A DNA stretch of 64,000 nucleotides, taken from contig CAYOSF010000003.1 in the NCBI GenBank assembly GCA_964406605.1, positions 186,001-250,000 of the forward strand. The letters run 5' to 3'. The stretch is from CAYOSF01 sp964406605 (GTDB lineage: Bacteria > Chloroflexota > Dehalococcoidia > DSTF01 > RBG-16-68-14). Numbering within the stretch: the first letter of the stretch is position 1; each line of letters begins with the position of its first letter. Positions 51,276-58,751 of this stretch are shown in pieces. Made by a program: the position numbers and the translations under genes. The notes under the pieces were generated by a model. It ran no database searches. It was not told the DNA's origin and saw nothing but the letters and a program-made list of their open reading frames with translations.

Positions 51276-51848
51276 GTGAACGATCTCCAGCCATACATCC
51301 TCACCAGCGACCACCTGGAGAAGTTCGACAGGTTCACCTGCGGGGATGAGGAGTGGTGCGTGACCCTGAACGACTTCCTGAGAGAGAATGCGATCCCCGA
51401 AGGCGCGGACCGATTCAACACGACGTACGTCTTCTACGATGCGGAAGACGCCCCAGTCGCATACACCACGCTGTCGGCCTCCCAGATCCCCAGGGCAGAC
51501 AGCGGAGGTCTCCCGCTCCTCAAGAGTAGCGCACCATACCCGTTTACTCCTGCGCTCCTCATCGGGCGGATAGCGGTGGACAGGCATCAGCAGGGGAAGA
51601 AGCACGGCACAGCGATCCTAGGTTGGATCGAGAAGATGGCGATAGAGCTGCCGGTAGGCTGCCGCTTCCTGGCCCTGCATGTCGACGAAAGGAACAGCGG
51701 GGCGATCCGTCTGTACCAGGAGTTTGGCTTCATCTCCCCTGAGCATCTGAAGCCTCGCAAGCACCAGAAGCTAATGCTCTACGACCTAATTGACCTCGAA
51801 GCCGAGCTTGGTGGCGACGCTTCGAGCGAACAAAACAGCCCGTCCTGA
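51276..51848 (+). CDS. GNAT-family acetyltransferase
   Basis: 190 aa, GTG start. LLIGRIAVDRHQQGKKHGTAILGWIEKMA is motif A with the acetyl-CoA loop (Q-x-K-x-H-G), and LALHVDERNSGAIRLYQEFGF is motif B. The order resembles TacT-type tRNA-acetylating toxins, but no DUF1778/RHH antitoxin lies next to it, so it may be a normal acetyltransferase. It ends the cargo block; a CCGTCC/GGACGG hairpin overlaps the stop. Confidence 0.8.
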   Translation: MNDLQPYILTSDHLEKFDRFTCGDEEWCVTLNDFLRENAIPEGADRFNTTYVFYDAEDAPVAYTTLSASQIPRADSGGLPLLKSSAPYPFTPALLIGRIAVDRHQQGKKHGTAILGWIEKMAIELPVGCRFLALHVDERNSGAIRLYQEFGFISPEHLKPRKHQKLMLYDLIDLEAELGGDASSEQNSPS

Positions 51849-51883
51849 TTAGGACGGACTGTCGTGTGTGACGATTGCTCCGG

Positions 51884-52039
51884 TTATCGGGCTAGCGGCT
51901 TGATCCGCTTCGCGGCCTGAAGGTGCTCACGCGCCCGCTCCCTCTTGGTAGGATCAGGCTGCCTCGTCTTCAGATAGTCGGTCAGCCATCGAGCCGCCTT
52001 ACCCTTGAACGTGGGGATCGCCTCAATTGGCTTGGCCAT
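51884..52039 (-). CDS. 51-aa basic protein
   Basis: ATG at 52039 preceded by TTAGGAGG. MAKPIEAIPTFKGKAARWLTDYLKTRQ...: begins like small antitoxin or DUF1778-neighbour proteins (AxPTFKGKAARWL) and ends AKRIKPLAR. Could be paired with the convergent GNAT gene; not shown. Confidence 0.6.
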   Translation of the reverse strand: MAKPIEAIPTFKGKAARWLTDYLKTRQPDPTKRERAREHLQAAKRIKPLAR

Positions 52040-52250
52040 GCCCACTGCACCTCCTAACTCTCCATTCGTATACTCGGCCAGATCCCCGATTCTGTCCAGG
52101 GGTCTCCAGCCTATATACTGCAGGCAATTGCAGGGTATCACAGGCTCGGTGGGCCGTCAAGAGATACGATGGAGGTCACAAGCAAGCCCCTAGCCTGCGC
52201 GTCGAAGCGGGATCGTAGCGACCAGAGGGACCGAGAAGGCGCGCCCTTCG

Positions 52251-52586
52251 TCAGGACGTGCTAGTGAGTCTGGGCGGCACCTTCAGCCGTTCGTCCGCGC
52301 GTGCCGTCTCCAGCCAAGCGACCCACTGTCGCAGCAGCGCGATGATCTTCAGACGTTCGGCGTGGTCATCCGGTCGCTGGTGAGGATGCTCGGTGAGGCT
52401 GTTGAGGGCGTTCGCCGTGAGGGTCAGCGATCTGATCAACTCGTCGGCTTTCCCGATCACCTGTTCTCGCTCGTCGCCGGCCGCCAGCGCAACGAGCGCC
52501 TCGGTCACCTTGTCCTGATTATCAGGCGAGGTCAGCCGGTCAGCGTCGTCGAGGAGGTAGATGATCTGGTCGGTGATAGACTCCAT
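52251..52586 (-). CDS. Small helical protein at the right end of the element
   Basis: 111 aa, GGGAGGCAACC before ATG. Entirely helical (MESITDQIIYLLDDADRLTS; VTEALVALAAGDEREQVIGKADELIRSLTLTANALNSL) without motif. Last gene before the right attachment core. Confidence 0.6.
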   Translation of the reverse strand: MESITDQIIYLLDDADRLTSPDNQDKVTEALVALAAGDEREQVIGKADELIRSLTLTANALNSLTEHPHQRPDDHAERLKIIALLRQWVAWLETARADERLKVPPRLTSTS

Positions 52587-52741
52587 GGTTGCCTCCCTTC
52601 TGGAATCATGATCGGCCGCCCATCGCCCTGGCTAATGCTCCGCCGGTCACCTTGGCCGCCGGGATTCGCCGCTAGGCCGCCAGCCGCACCCAGCCGCTGA
52701 CCTCGATCAGCGCGCCCGGCCGCGGTGCGGTGTATCGTCCG

Positions 52742-52750
52742 TCCCTTCGT
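52742..52750. other. Right attachment core
   Basis: TCCCTTCGT, identical to 38266-38274. To the right the portal frame resumes (VIYPNLREPKQFWG). Confidence 0.85.
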
Positions 52751-53501
52751 CATCTACCCCAACCTGCGCGAGCCGAAGCAGTTCTGGGGCGTCTCGGACA
52801 TCCCGGCCATCCGCGAGTCGGTGCGAGAGCTGAACCGGGCGCTCTCGCAGCTCTCGATGATCCTGGAGCTGTCGGGCAACCCCATCGCCGTGCTGGAGAA
52901 CGTGACCGAGGCGCAGGACATCGCCGTGCAGCCGGGCGCGGTGTGGGAGCTGCCGGAGCGGGCGCGGGCCTACCTGCTCGACCTGCTTCAGGGCGGCGGC
53001 GTACAGCTCCACGTCGACTACGTGAACCTGGTCTATCGGACGCTGCACGACCTGGGGGAGGCGCCGCGCACCGCGTTCGGGGAGAGCCGGGCGAACCTCT
53101 CGGGCGTGGCGCTCAACCTGGAGCTGGACCCGCTGCTGAAGAAGGTGCAGCGCAAGCGGCTGATCCGCACGGCAGCCTACCAGCGGCGGGACGAGATGAT
53201 CCTGCGTATCCTGGAGCAGCACACGGATGCGCCCCTTCGGCAAGGCTCAGGGCAGGGCTATGCGCCCTACCGGACACGCACCGTCTGGGGTCCGGTGGTG
53301 CCGCGCGACCAGAGCCGCCTGGTGGCGGACGAGCGGACGCTGGTCGCGTCAGGGATCCACAGCCGCCGTCGCGCCGCCGACGAGCTGGGCGTCGCCGACC
53401 CCGAGGCGGAGTTCGGGCGCTGGCTGGAGGAGCAGGCGAGCATCGCGCGGGACGGGTCAGTTGGCGCGAACGACCGCGCGGCGGTGGGGCGGGAGGGGTA
53501 G
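52742..53501 (+). pseudogene. Portal protein, C-terminal half (gene split by insertion)
   Basis: Encodes the last 250 residues of the portal (IYPNLREPKQFWGVSDIPAIRESVRELNRALSQLSMILELSGNP is a gp6-type block). It has no promoter or ribosome site of its own; the frame is open a few codons into the element. See 37568 for the first half. Confidence 0.9.
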
Positions 53502-53513
53502 GGGGGTGGGGCA

Positions 53514-54335
53514 CTAGCGGCCTGATCGGAATGGGAGTTCGCCTGGAATCCACCTGGTCTTGCTCCATACGTCACGCATTATCTTGGCCCCGACCGGATG
53601 ATCGCTGGCGAAAACCACGTGGTACAAAGGACGGCGGCCCGAGTACAGCGGGCCGAGTACATCCACGTACCTGTACCCAAGAGCCTCTAGGCCTGAGCAG
53701 TACAGCTCCACAAACCTCTTTCGCCGCGCGTGGTGGTCCTCGCCTTGAATCGCGCTCTCGCTCAGTGCGAGTTTCCAACGGTTGCCGCCGAACATGAGGT
53801 CTAGCTGGGGGGCCATCACCGGCATCCTCAGCCAGCGGGCTACGAACATGTCGTACGGGTAGAGAATCAGCAGTTCCATCTTGTTGGTCCCCAGCCGATG
53901 AGCGGCGAGGGCGCGAACCGTGGCCCAATGAAGCTGGGCTCCGGTGGGATCGAGGAATGCTAAAGACGGAGCGCGCCGAGGCAGATGAGGGAGCACCTGT
54001 CTTGGTATGACTGCGTTGCAGTCGCCCTCCAACACCACCACGTTTGTGTATCTCGTCAGGGACTCTCGCAAATGTGACGCCAGCGCAGTATTCATCTCGA
54101 TGAAGAAACACTGCGTAAACGGCGGCTCGACCTTGACCGCGCGGCGGGCAGATCCGTCGACGTGGACTCCCGTTTCCCTCAGTATGCATTCCCCGCTTCC
54201 CGCAAACGCGTCTATGTAGTAGCGTGTTCCAGCGCGCTGCGTCGCCCTGGCATATGCTTTGAGGTAGGCCTCAAGATGCTCCAGCTTGATAGCTGTCCAC
54301 CGCCTAATGGGTCTGGGGATCAGTGCCTTTTCCAT
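53514..54335 (-). CDS. tcmP: Three-Cys-motif partner protein (TcmP-like)
   Basis: 273 aa, ATG at 54335, overlapping the end of the radical SAM gene by 32 bases. KLEHLEAYLKAYARATQ and YYIDAFAGSGECIL with CFFIEMNTALASHLRESL and LAFLDPTGAQLHW form the Rossmann-like methyltransferase pattern of the TcmP family (named for constant pairing with a Cys-rich radical SAM-type partner). Substrate unknown. It is co-transcribed from an SOS-type promoter with the SPL-like gene. Confidence 0.85.
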   Translation of the reverse strand: MEKALIPRPIRRWTAIKLEHLEAYLKAYARATQRAGTRYYIDAFAGSGECILRETGVHVDGSARRAVKVEPPFTQCFFIEMNTALASHLRESLTRYTNVVVLEGDCNAVIPRQVLPHLPRRAPSLAFLDPTGAQLHWATVRALAAHRLGTNKMELLILYPYDMFVARWLRMPVMAPQLDLMFGGNRWKLALSESAIQGEDHHARRKRFVELYCSGLEALGYRYVDVLGPLYSGRRPLYHVVFASDHPVGAKIMRDVWSKTRWIPGELPFRSGR

Positions 54336-55230
54336 TGACCGCCACAGAGTAGCAGCAACCGTTGCTCTCCAAGCCGACAGTCTCGTACAGCTCCTCCGTC
54401 TCCTTACACAACCGGATGATGGCTTTGGGTTGGCAGGCGCGGATGCGCTCGAACGCCAGCCGATACATCCGAGCCCGGGTCTGCATGTCAACGCGCTTGC
54501 GCCCGTCCTCGACACAGCGCTCCTTGCCGAATGCGAAAATGGCGTCGTCGCGACCGACCCGCCGGGTCCAATGAGGAAGCGTGGGGAAGTAGCGGAGGCT
54601 GCCGATCGTCCACTGGTGTGGCTCAACGACGGCGCATGCGGCGTCTATGAAGCGACCGTACGCTTCCTCCCAGCCGTCGATCGGGATCATTGGGTCAAGT
54701 CGCAGCGTGAGGTAGTATCCCGCCTCCTTCACACGAGCCGCGGCCTCCGCCCGGCGCAGAGGATGCGGCGTTCCCTCCTCGAACCGCTCCCAGACCTCGG
54801 GTGCGTTGACGGAGAACCCTACGATGACCTGACCCTCCGGGTCGTGCTTCAGGAGGTTGCGTATGTTGGTCGATTTGGACACCAGCAGCAATTTGTGGCG
54901 GCGTTGTGCGGCAAAGCGGGGCACCAAGTCGTCGACCAGCGGGATATGCCCGTCCAGAGCGAGGGAATCCTCCAGCTCGCCTGCGTTCAGCCGGAGTTGG
55001 CCGGGCTGAGTAAGCCACCCCTCCAGCTCCTTTAGGAGTTTCTCGCGGTTCGAGTAGACGACCGGCGAAACTCGACCTCGGAACGTGCCCTGCAGGTAGC
55101 AATAGGAGCACTTGTACGGGCACCCGATGTAGTAGCTCAGCGCATAGAAAGGACCGCAGACGATGCCGGGCTTGCCGGTGTCGTTCAGGTGAATGAACCG
55201 CGACTTCCGCTCACGGACTTCAACAGCCAT
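54304..55230 (-). CDS. Radical SAM protein, spore-photoproduct-lyase-like
   Basis: 308 aa, AAGGGACACCACG before ATG. GCPYKCSYCYLQGTF is the CxxxCxxC iron-sulfur motif, followed by SPL-type blocks LNAGELEDSLALDGHIPLVDDLVPRFA, LLLVSKSTNIRNLL, VIVGFSVNAPEVWERFEEGTPHPLRRAEAA and YYLTLRLDPMIPIDGWEEAY. Spore photoproduct lyase repairs UV thymine dimers by radical chemistry, but this organism group is not known to form endospores, so a related DNA-repair or DNA-editing task is likely. It is followed by tcmP. Confidence 0.88.
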   Translation of the reverse strand: MAVEVRERKSRFIHLNDTGKPGIVCGPFYALSYYIGCPYKCSYCYLQGTFRGRVSPVVYSNREKLLKELEGWLTQPGQLRLNAGELEDSLALDGHIPLVDDLVPRFAAQRRHKLLLVSKSTNIRNLLKHDPEGQVIVGFSVNAPEVWERFEEGTPHPLRRAEAAARVKEAGYYLTLRLDPMIPIDGWEEAYGRFIDAACAVVEPHQWTIGSLRYFPTLPHWTRRVGRDDAIFAFGKERCVEDGRKRVDMQTRARMYRLAFERIRACQPKAIIRLCKETEELYETVGLESNGCCYSVAVNGKGTDPQTH

Positions 55231-55475
55231 CGTGGTGTCCCTTGCGGATTAGAACATACATTCTCCCGCCTGTCAACTTGCCGACTCGCCACAAGTCTAC
55301 TCGTCCTGGGACGTGTAGTCCATGCCACTTCCGCTGGGCGGTTGCCCTCCGCGTCTCCGCTGCCGTGTCCAGGAAGTCGAGGAGCCGGCTGATGGTCCCC
55401 TCGCTGTCCTCGATAGAGCCATGTGCCCCCGCGCTCGATGACGACGCGGGGGACGTCCGGGATCTCCCGCGCCAC
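55220..55475 (-). pseudogene. Small ORF with an apparent frameshift
   Basis: MAREIPDVPRVVIERGGTWLY in one frame is followed, with one extra base near 55413, by EDSEGTISRLLDFLDTAAE...VDLWRVGKLTGGRMYVLIRK in another. Both parts read like protein. The end overlaps the SOS promoter and the start of the SPL-like gene. No family recognised. Confidence 0.4.
55248..55276 (-). promoter_or_regulatory. SPL/tcmP promoter TTGACA-N17-TCTAAT with SOS box in the spacer
   Basis: Reading toward the SPL-like gene: TTGACA (55276-55271), 17 bases, TCTAAT (55253-55248). The box GAATGTATGTTC at 55263-55252 is the same type as at 34397 and 23027. Confidence 0.8.
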
Positions 55476-55542
55476 AGGCGCCGCCAGCGCGCCATCTCTG
55501 CGGGATGGCGTTTCGGCCCGTGCCGCATTCGTGGAAAAGGGG

Positions 55543-56358
55543 TTACGGCGGCGGGAGGGTGGAGATCAGCCCTGCCACGAATTGGAGTACGAGCACGGCG
55601 TCGAGGCTGTTGACGTGGCTGTCGCCGTTCACGTCGGCCCTGTCCTGGCATGGCAGCGGACCCACCAGGCCCGCATCGTGTTGGAGCATGAGAGCAGCAT
55701 CGATGGCGTTGACGGCCTTGTCGCAGTTCGCGTCCCCGGGCAGCGCACCCAGGAGGCTCACGTTGTCGAGAAAGGCGTAAGACTGCGCCGGTCCGGCGGG
55801 GTCTTGGCCCTCGAGGAACAGCCTTACGATCACTCCCCGTGCGTTGGCGGGTGCAGTCGCCGTTACTGACAGAGGCTGCCACTGGTCGTTTGGCCCAACC
55901 GTTGCTGAGTTGTCGTTCGACAGTTGACTGCCCGCGCACGCCGGACTGGCGTACCAGAAGAGCTCAAGCGTAGCCTCCGTGTTGGCGTACTGGTTCGTGG
56001 TCGGTACCCGTACTTGAGCCTGAGCCTGATACTGGGAGCCTGTGACCACCGGGAGGCACTGGGCTACGGTCTCTGCGTACCCGCCGCCGGGCGGGAACGG
56101 CCCTTCACCGATGCGCACCTCGGCAGCACCCGAGCCGGGATTGCTGTCCGCGTCCTGGTTGGCGGCAAAGGTCAGCGTGTTGAGAGGGCTGCCCGGGTCC
56201 AGTACCCAGCCCTCAACGCCGGTATCGAAGGTGCCGTTTGCCACCAGGTTGCCTGAGGCGGCGGCGTCGCTTGCTGATGCGACAAGGGCGAGAGCAACCA
56301 CAAGTAGAGAGACGCTCAGCCGTCTTGGCGGCGTGAGACCGACTACGCGCATGGTCAA
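55543..56358 (-). CDS. Secreted protein with CBM-like and dockerin-like domains, copy 1
   Basis: 271 aa. A signal peptide (RRLSVSLLVVALALVASASDAAA) is followed by a beta-sandwich like carbohydrate-binding domains (ASGNLVANGTFDTGVEGWVLDPGSP is the usual start) and two dockerin-type F-hand repeats (GDANCDKAVNAIDAALMLQHDAGLV; ADVNGDSHVNSLDAVLVLQFVAGLI) that would bind calcium. It is probably secreted and may attach to a cell-surface partner. Its paralogue is at 56609. Confidence 0.9.
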   Translation of the reverse strand: MTMRVVGLTPPRRLSVSLLVVALALVASASDAAASGNLVANGTFDTGVEGWVLDPGSPLNTLTFAANQDADSNPGSGAAEVRIGEGPFPPGGGYAETVAQCLPVVTGSQYQAQAQVRVPTTNQYANTEATLELFWYASPACAGSQLSNDNSATVGPNDQWQPLSVTATAPANARGVIVRLFLEGQDPAGPAQSYAFLDNVSLLGALPGDANCDKAVNAIDAALMLQHDAGLVGPLPCQDRADVNGDSHVNSLDAVLVLQFVAGLISTLPPP

Positions 56359-56423
56359 CCTCCCCGACTCCCTAGGCCGTCAGGCTCGCGGCCAGTGTAG
56401 CACGGGCGCGCCTCGATGCGCGC

Positions 56424-56549
56424 TCACTCGAAAAAGGGGGCGTAAGGCGTGTCGCGAAAAGCGTCTCGGAGCTCGTCGTAGTTGGCCAGCAGGTCGCGCA
56501 GGGGCTCCGGGTTCTGCCTGCGCGAGGCGACCGTGAGCGGCACGGGCGC
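56424..56549 (-). pseudogene. 3' remnant of a sulfotransferase gene
   Basis: 41 codons plus stop: RRQNPEPLRDLLANYDELRD... nearly identical to the end of the sulfotransferase at 57490. No N-terminal part is present. Confidence 0.85.
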
Positions 56550-56608
56550 CGTCGACGCGCCATCTCCGCGGGATGGCGGTCGGCCCGCGCCGCGTTCGAA
56601 GAAGGGGG

Positions 56609-57424
56609 CTACGGTGGCGGCAGGCTCGGGATCAGCCCTGCCACGTACTGGAGGACCAGCACGGCGTCCAGGCTGTCGACGTTGCCATCGCTGTTCACGT
56701 CGGCGTTGTCCTGGCATCGCAGCGAGCCCACCAGGCCCGCAGTGTGCTGGAGGATGAGGGAAGCATCGATAGCGTTGACGACCTTGTTGCAGTCGGCGTC
56801 GCCGATCAGGCTGAGGACGAGGACTGCATTGTCGAAGTACGCGTACGACTGCGTAGGTCCCACTGGATCCTGTCCATCGACCTCTAGCCTGAAGTTCACG
56901 GCTTGAGCAGTCAAAGGAGCCGTATCGCCCTTAGAGAGAAGCTGCCATTCGTTGCTGACGCCGACCCAACCGGCGGAGGTGGAGGAGATGTGGATACCCG
57001 AACAGTCGGAACCGGCGTACCAGAAGAGACTGAGGTTCGCTTCCGTGTCCGGGTGCTGGTTTGCCGTTGGAATCCGTACTTCGGCTAGCGCCAGGTACGA
57101 CTCGCCGGCGACGACCGGGATGCATTGCACGGCGGTTTCCACGTACGACTGGCCGGATGGGAACGGGCCTTCTCCGATACGCAGCTCGGCGGCGCCGGAA
57201 GCAGGATTGCCGTCCGCGTCCTCATTAGGCGCGAACGAGAGGGTGTTGAGGATGCTGCCGGTGTCCAGTACCCACCCCGTGATGTCGTTGTCAAAGGTGC
57301 CGTTCGTCACCAGGTTGCCTGAGGCGGCGGCGTCGCCCGCTGATGCGACAAGGGCCAGAGCAACCACAAGTAGAGAGACGCTCAGCCGTCTTGGTGGTAT
57401 GAGACCGACTACGCGCATGGCCAA
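56609..57424 (-). CDS. Secreted protein with CBM-like and dockerin-like domains, copy 2
   Basis: 271 aa, same layout as the gene at 55543: signal peptide, NLVTNGTFDNDITGWVLDTGSILN beta-sandwich, dockerin-like repeats GDADCNKVVNAIDASLILQHTAGLV and ADVNSDGNVDSLDAVLVLQYVAGLI. The mature parts differ in many positions, the signal peptides hardly at all, so the duplication is not brand new or has been partly gene-converted. Confidence 0.9.
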   Translation of the reverse strand: MAMRVVGLIPPRRLSVSLLVVALALVASAGDAAASGNLVTNGTFDNDITGWVLDTGSILNTLSFAPNEDADGNPASGAAELRIGEGPFPSGQSYVETAVQCIPVVAGESYLALAEVRIPTANQHPDTEANLSLFWYAGSDCSGIHISSTSAGWVGVSNEWQLLSKGDTAPLTAQAVNFRLEVDGQDPVGPTQSYAYFDNAVLVLSLIGDADCNKVVNAIDASLILQHTAGLVGSLRCQDNADVNSDGNVDSLDAVLVLQYVAGLIPSLPPP

Positions 57425-57467
57425 CCTCCCCGACTCTCCAGGCCGTCAGACTCGCGGCAAGTATAGC

Positions 57468-57493
57468 AGGGGCGCCTCGCGGTGCGCCCCTAC
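57468..57493. repeat. Degenerate REP palindrome at the sulfotransferase stop
   Basis: AGGGGCGC and GTGCGCCCCTAC arms as in the REP family, with CTCGCG in between. The sulfotransferase stop codon lies in its right arm. Confidence 0.55.
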
Positions 57494-58383
57494 TCGAAGA
57501 AGGCGGCGTAGGGTGTGTTGCGAAAGGCGTCCCGCAGCTCGTCGTAGTTGGCCAGCAGGTCGCGCAGGGGCTCCGGGTTCTGCCTGCGCGAGGTGACCGT
57601 GAGCTGCACGGGCGCCACGCCGAGAAACGACTGCGCCTGCTCGAACGCATCGTCGGGGCGCTCCACCAGATCCTCGTAGGATAGCTTCACCATCGAATGG
57701 CCGCTCAGGAACTCGTCGAAGCGCGCCTCCCGCTTCTCCACGAAGCGGAACATGGAGCGGCATTCCTCGACGGGGATCGTCACCATCGGCCGCCGGGCCT
57801 CTCGAGGGGGGAGCATCAGGCGCGCCCGTCTGCGCAAGGCGGCGACCGCCCGCAGAGGATGCCGGATCGCTTGGAGCGCGTTCGAGGGCGCCAACGTGTT
57901 TCCGACCAGCGTTCCTTCCTTCTCGGCCCACACGCTGGTGCTCTCGGCAATCTTCAGCGACACTAACGCTCGCAGGAGGTTGCGGCGGGCGAGGCGCAGA
58001 ACGCGGATCTCCCGATCCAGGATCACATTCTCGATGAGGCCGGGGAACTTCAGGTGCTGCCCGAACAACAGCTTGAAGCCGACCGCCCCGATGCCGGGGG
58101 GGACCGGACTGAAGATGCGCTCCCGCAGGAACGCCTCGAGGTCTCTGTCGCGCAGCGCGCGGTCCCCCGCGCTGAAGTTGTCGTACCCTTCGACGTCGAA
58201 CGGGACGAAGTCCACGCTGCCGTTGAAGACCTCGCCGAAGCACCTGATGTGGGGGCTGGAGTTGAGCGCGCGCACCAGCATAGTGGAGCCGGTTCTCGCG
58301 CCCGCCAGGACGATGAACCGGACGTAGTCGGTCGGCTTGGCCGCGGGTGCGGCTTGGTCGGATTCCATTCTCTCGCCGGTCAT
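57490..58383 (-). CDS. PAPS-dependent sulfotransferase family protein
   Basis: 297 aa. VRFIVLAGARTGSTMLVRALNSSPHIRCFGEVFNG is the 5'-phosphosulfate loop, and FVEKREARFDEFLSGHSMVKLSYEDLVERPDDAFEQ plus LTVTSRRQNPEPLRDLLANYDELRDAF are the 3'-phosphate and C-terminal family blocks. Such enzymes move sulfate from PAPS to sugars, lipids or proteins. Starts MTGERMESDQ; a start at the second Met is possible. Confidence 0.9.
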   Translation of the reverse strand: MTGERMESDQAAPAAKPTDYVRFIVLAGARTGSTMLVRALNSSPHIRCFGEVFNGSVDFVPFDVEGYDNFSAGDRALRDRDLEAFLRERIFSPVPPGIGAVGFKLLFGQHLKFPGLIENVILDREIRVLRLARRNLLRALVSLKIAESTSVWAEKEGTLVGNTLAPSNALQAIRHPLRAVAALRRRARLMLPPREARRPMVTIPVEECRSMFRFVEKREARFDEFLSGHSMVKLSYEDLVERPDDAFEQAQSFLGVAPVQLTVTSRRQNPEPLRDLLANYDELRDAFRNTPYAAFFE

Positions 58384-58495
58384 CGTCGGTCCGCTGGAAA
58401 CGCCGTCAGCATAGCATCCCCAGGGGATCGCGGGCCGCTGCGGCCGTTGCCGGCATCGTCGCCTGTATGGCGACCTGGCCCCGGCGTACCTCCCC

Positions 58496-58525
58496 TTGAC
58501 GCCGCCGATCGCCCTGCCGTAGGAT
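58496..58525 (+). promoter_or_regulatory. Promoter TTGACG-N18-TAGGAT
   Basis: -35 TTGACG (58496-58501), -10 TAGGAT (58520-58525). Transcription would start near 58532, 220 bases before the ABC gene. Confidence 0.7.
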
Positions 58526-58531
58526 ACGGAC

Positions 58532-58751
58532 AGAAAGGGCAGCTCGATGAGGAATCACCTCAGCATCCCGATGAGCGCGGTTGCCCCGCCCAGGGCGGGG
58601 GATGGTCCGCGCGGCGTGGGTGGGATGAGTGTGCCCAGCGGAGGACACGACATCTGAGTTAGCAGCAACCACGGACACTCATGTCAACCCACTATCGAAC
58701 GAGGATAGTGGGTTTTTGCATGCCGAAGCCGAGGAGAGGAGCGCAGTAGTC
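58532..58751 (+). ncRNA. Structured leader (candidate riboswitch or attenuator) of the ABC exporter
   Basis: Hairpins TGAGG/CCTCA (58548-58562) and CCCCGC/GCGGGG (58584-58600) are followed by a long helix: GTGGGT...ATGAGTGT (58616-58632) with ACACTCAT...ACCCAC (58675-58692). The last six bases overlap the left arm of the terminator at 58688, so the helix and the terminator cannot form together. No known riboswitch class was recognised. Confidence 0.65.
58688..58717 (+). terminator. Rho-independent terminator inside the leader
   Basis: CCCACTATC and GATAGTGGG form a perfect nine-pair stem, loop GAACGAG, then TTTTT. It stands 34 bases before the ABC gene start, so read-through is required for expression. 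Confidence 0.88.

Larger units (their letters stand above)
38266..52750. mobile_element. 14.5-kb integrative element inserted in a phage portal gene
   Basis: Bounded by the nine-base direct repeat TCCCTTCGT. Carries a large serine recombinase at the left end, a tyrosine recombinase, a RAMA/C2H2 protein, a block of leftward overlapping genes from 48388 to 41507, and a rightward cargo block from 48766 to 51848. Precise removal would give a continuous portal frame (...PFVIYPNLREP...). No relaxase or type IV secretion gene is seen, so it is probably mobilised by integrase alone or packaged by a helper. Confidence 0.88.
34386..53501 (+). mobile_element. Phage packaging-gene remnant, interrupted by an integrative element
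   Basis: Starts at an SOS-type promoter and holds membrane proteins, large terminase, a zinc/HTH protein and a portal gene split by the 38266-52750 element. No head, tail, lysin or integrase gene of its own follows the portal: the next gene (53514) is on the other strand and unrelated. It is either a decayed prophage or a reduced satellite. Borders other than the promoter and portal end are not defined. Confidence 0.75.
55487..56549. repeat. Tandem duplicated unit, copy 1
   Basis: Holds the dockerin-like gene 55543-56358 and the 3' end of a sulfotransferase gene. It resembles 56556-57615 throughout, including a shared GCGCCATCTC(T/C)GCGGGATGGCG block at the left edge. Confidence 0.75.

Noticed and set aside
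58629..58751. Upstream extension of the ABC ATPase frame
   Set aside because: It would translate through the leader helix and terminator; ATG at 58752 has a good ribosome site.
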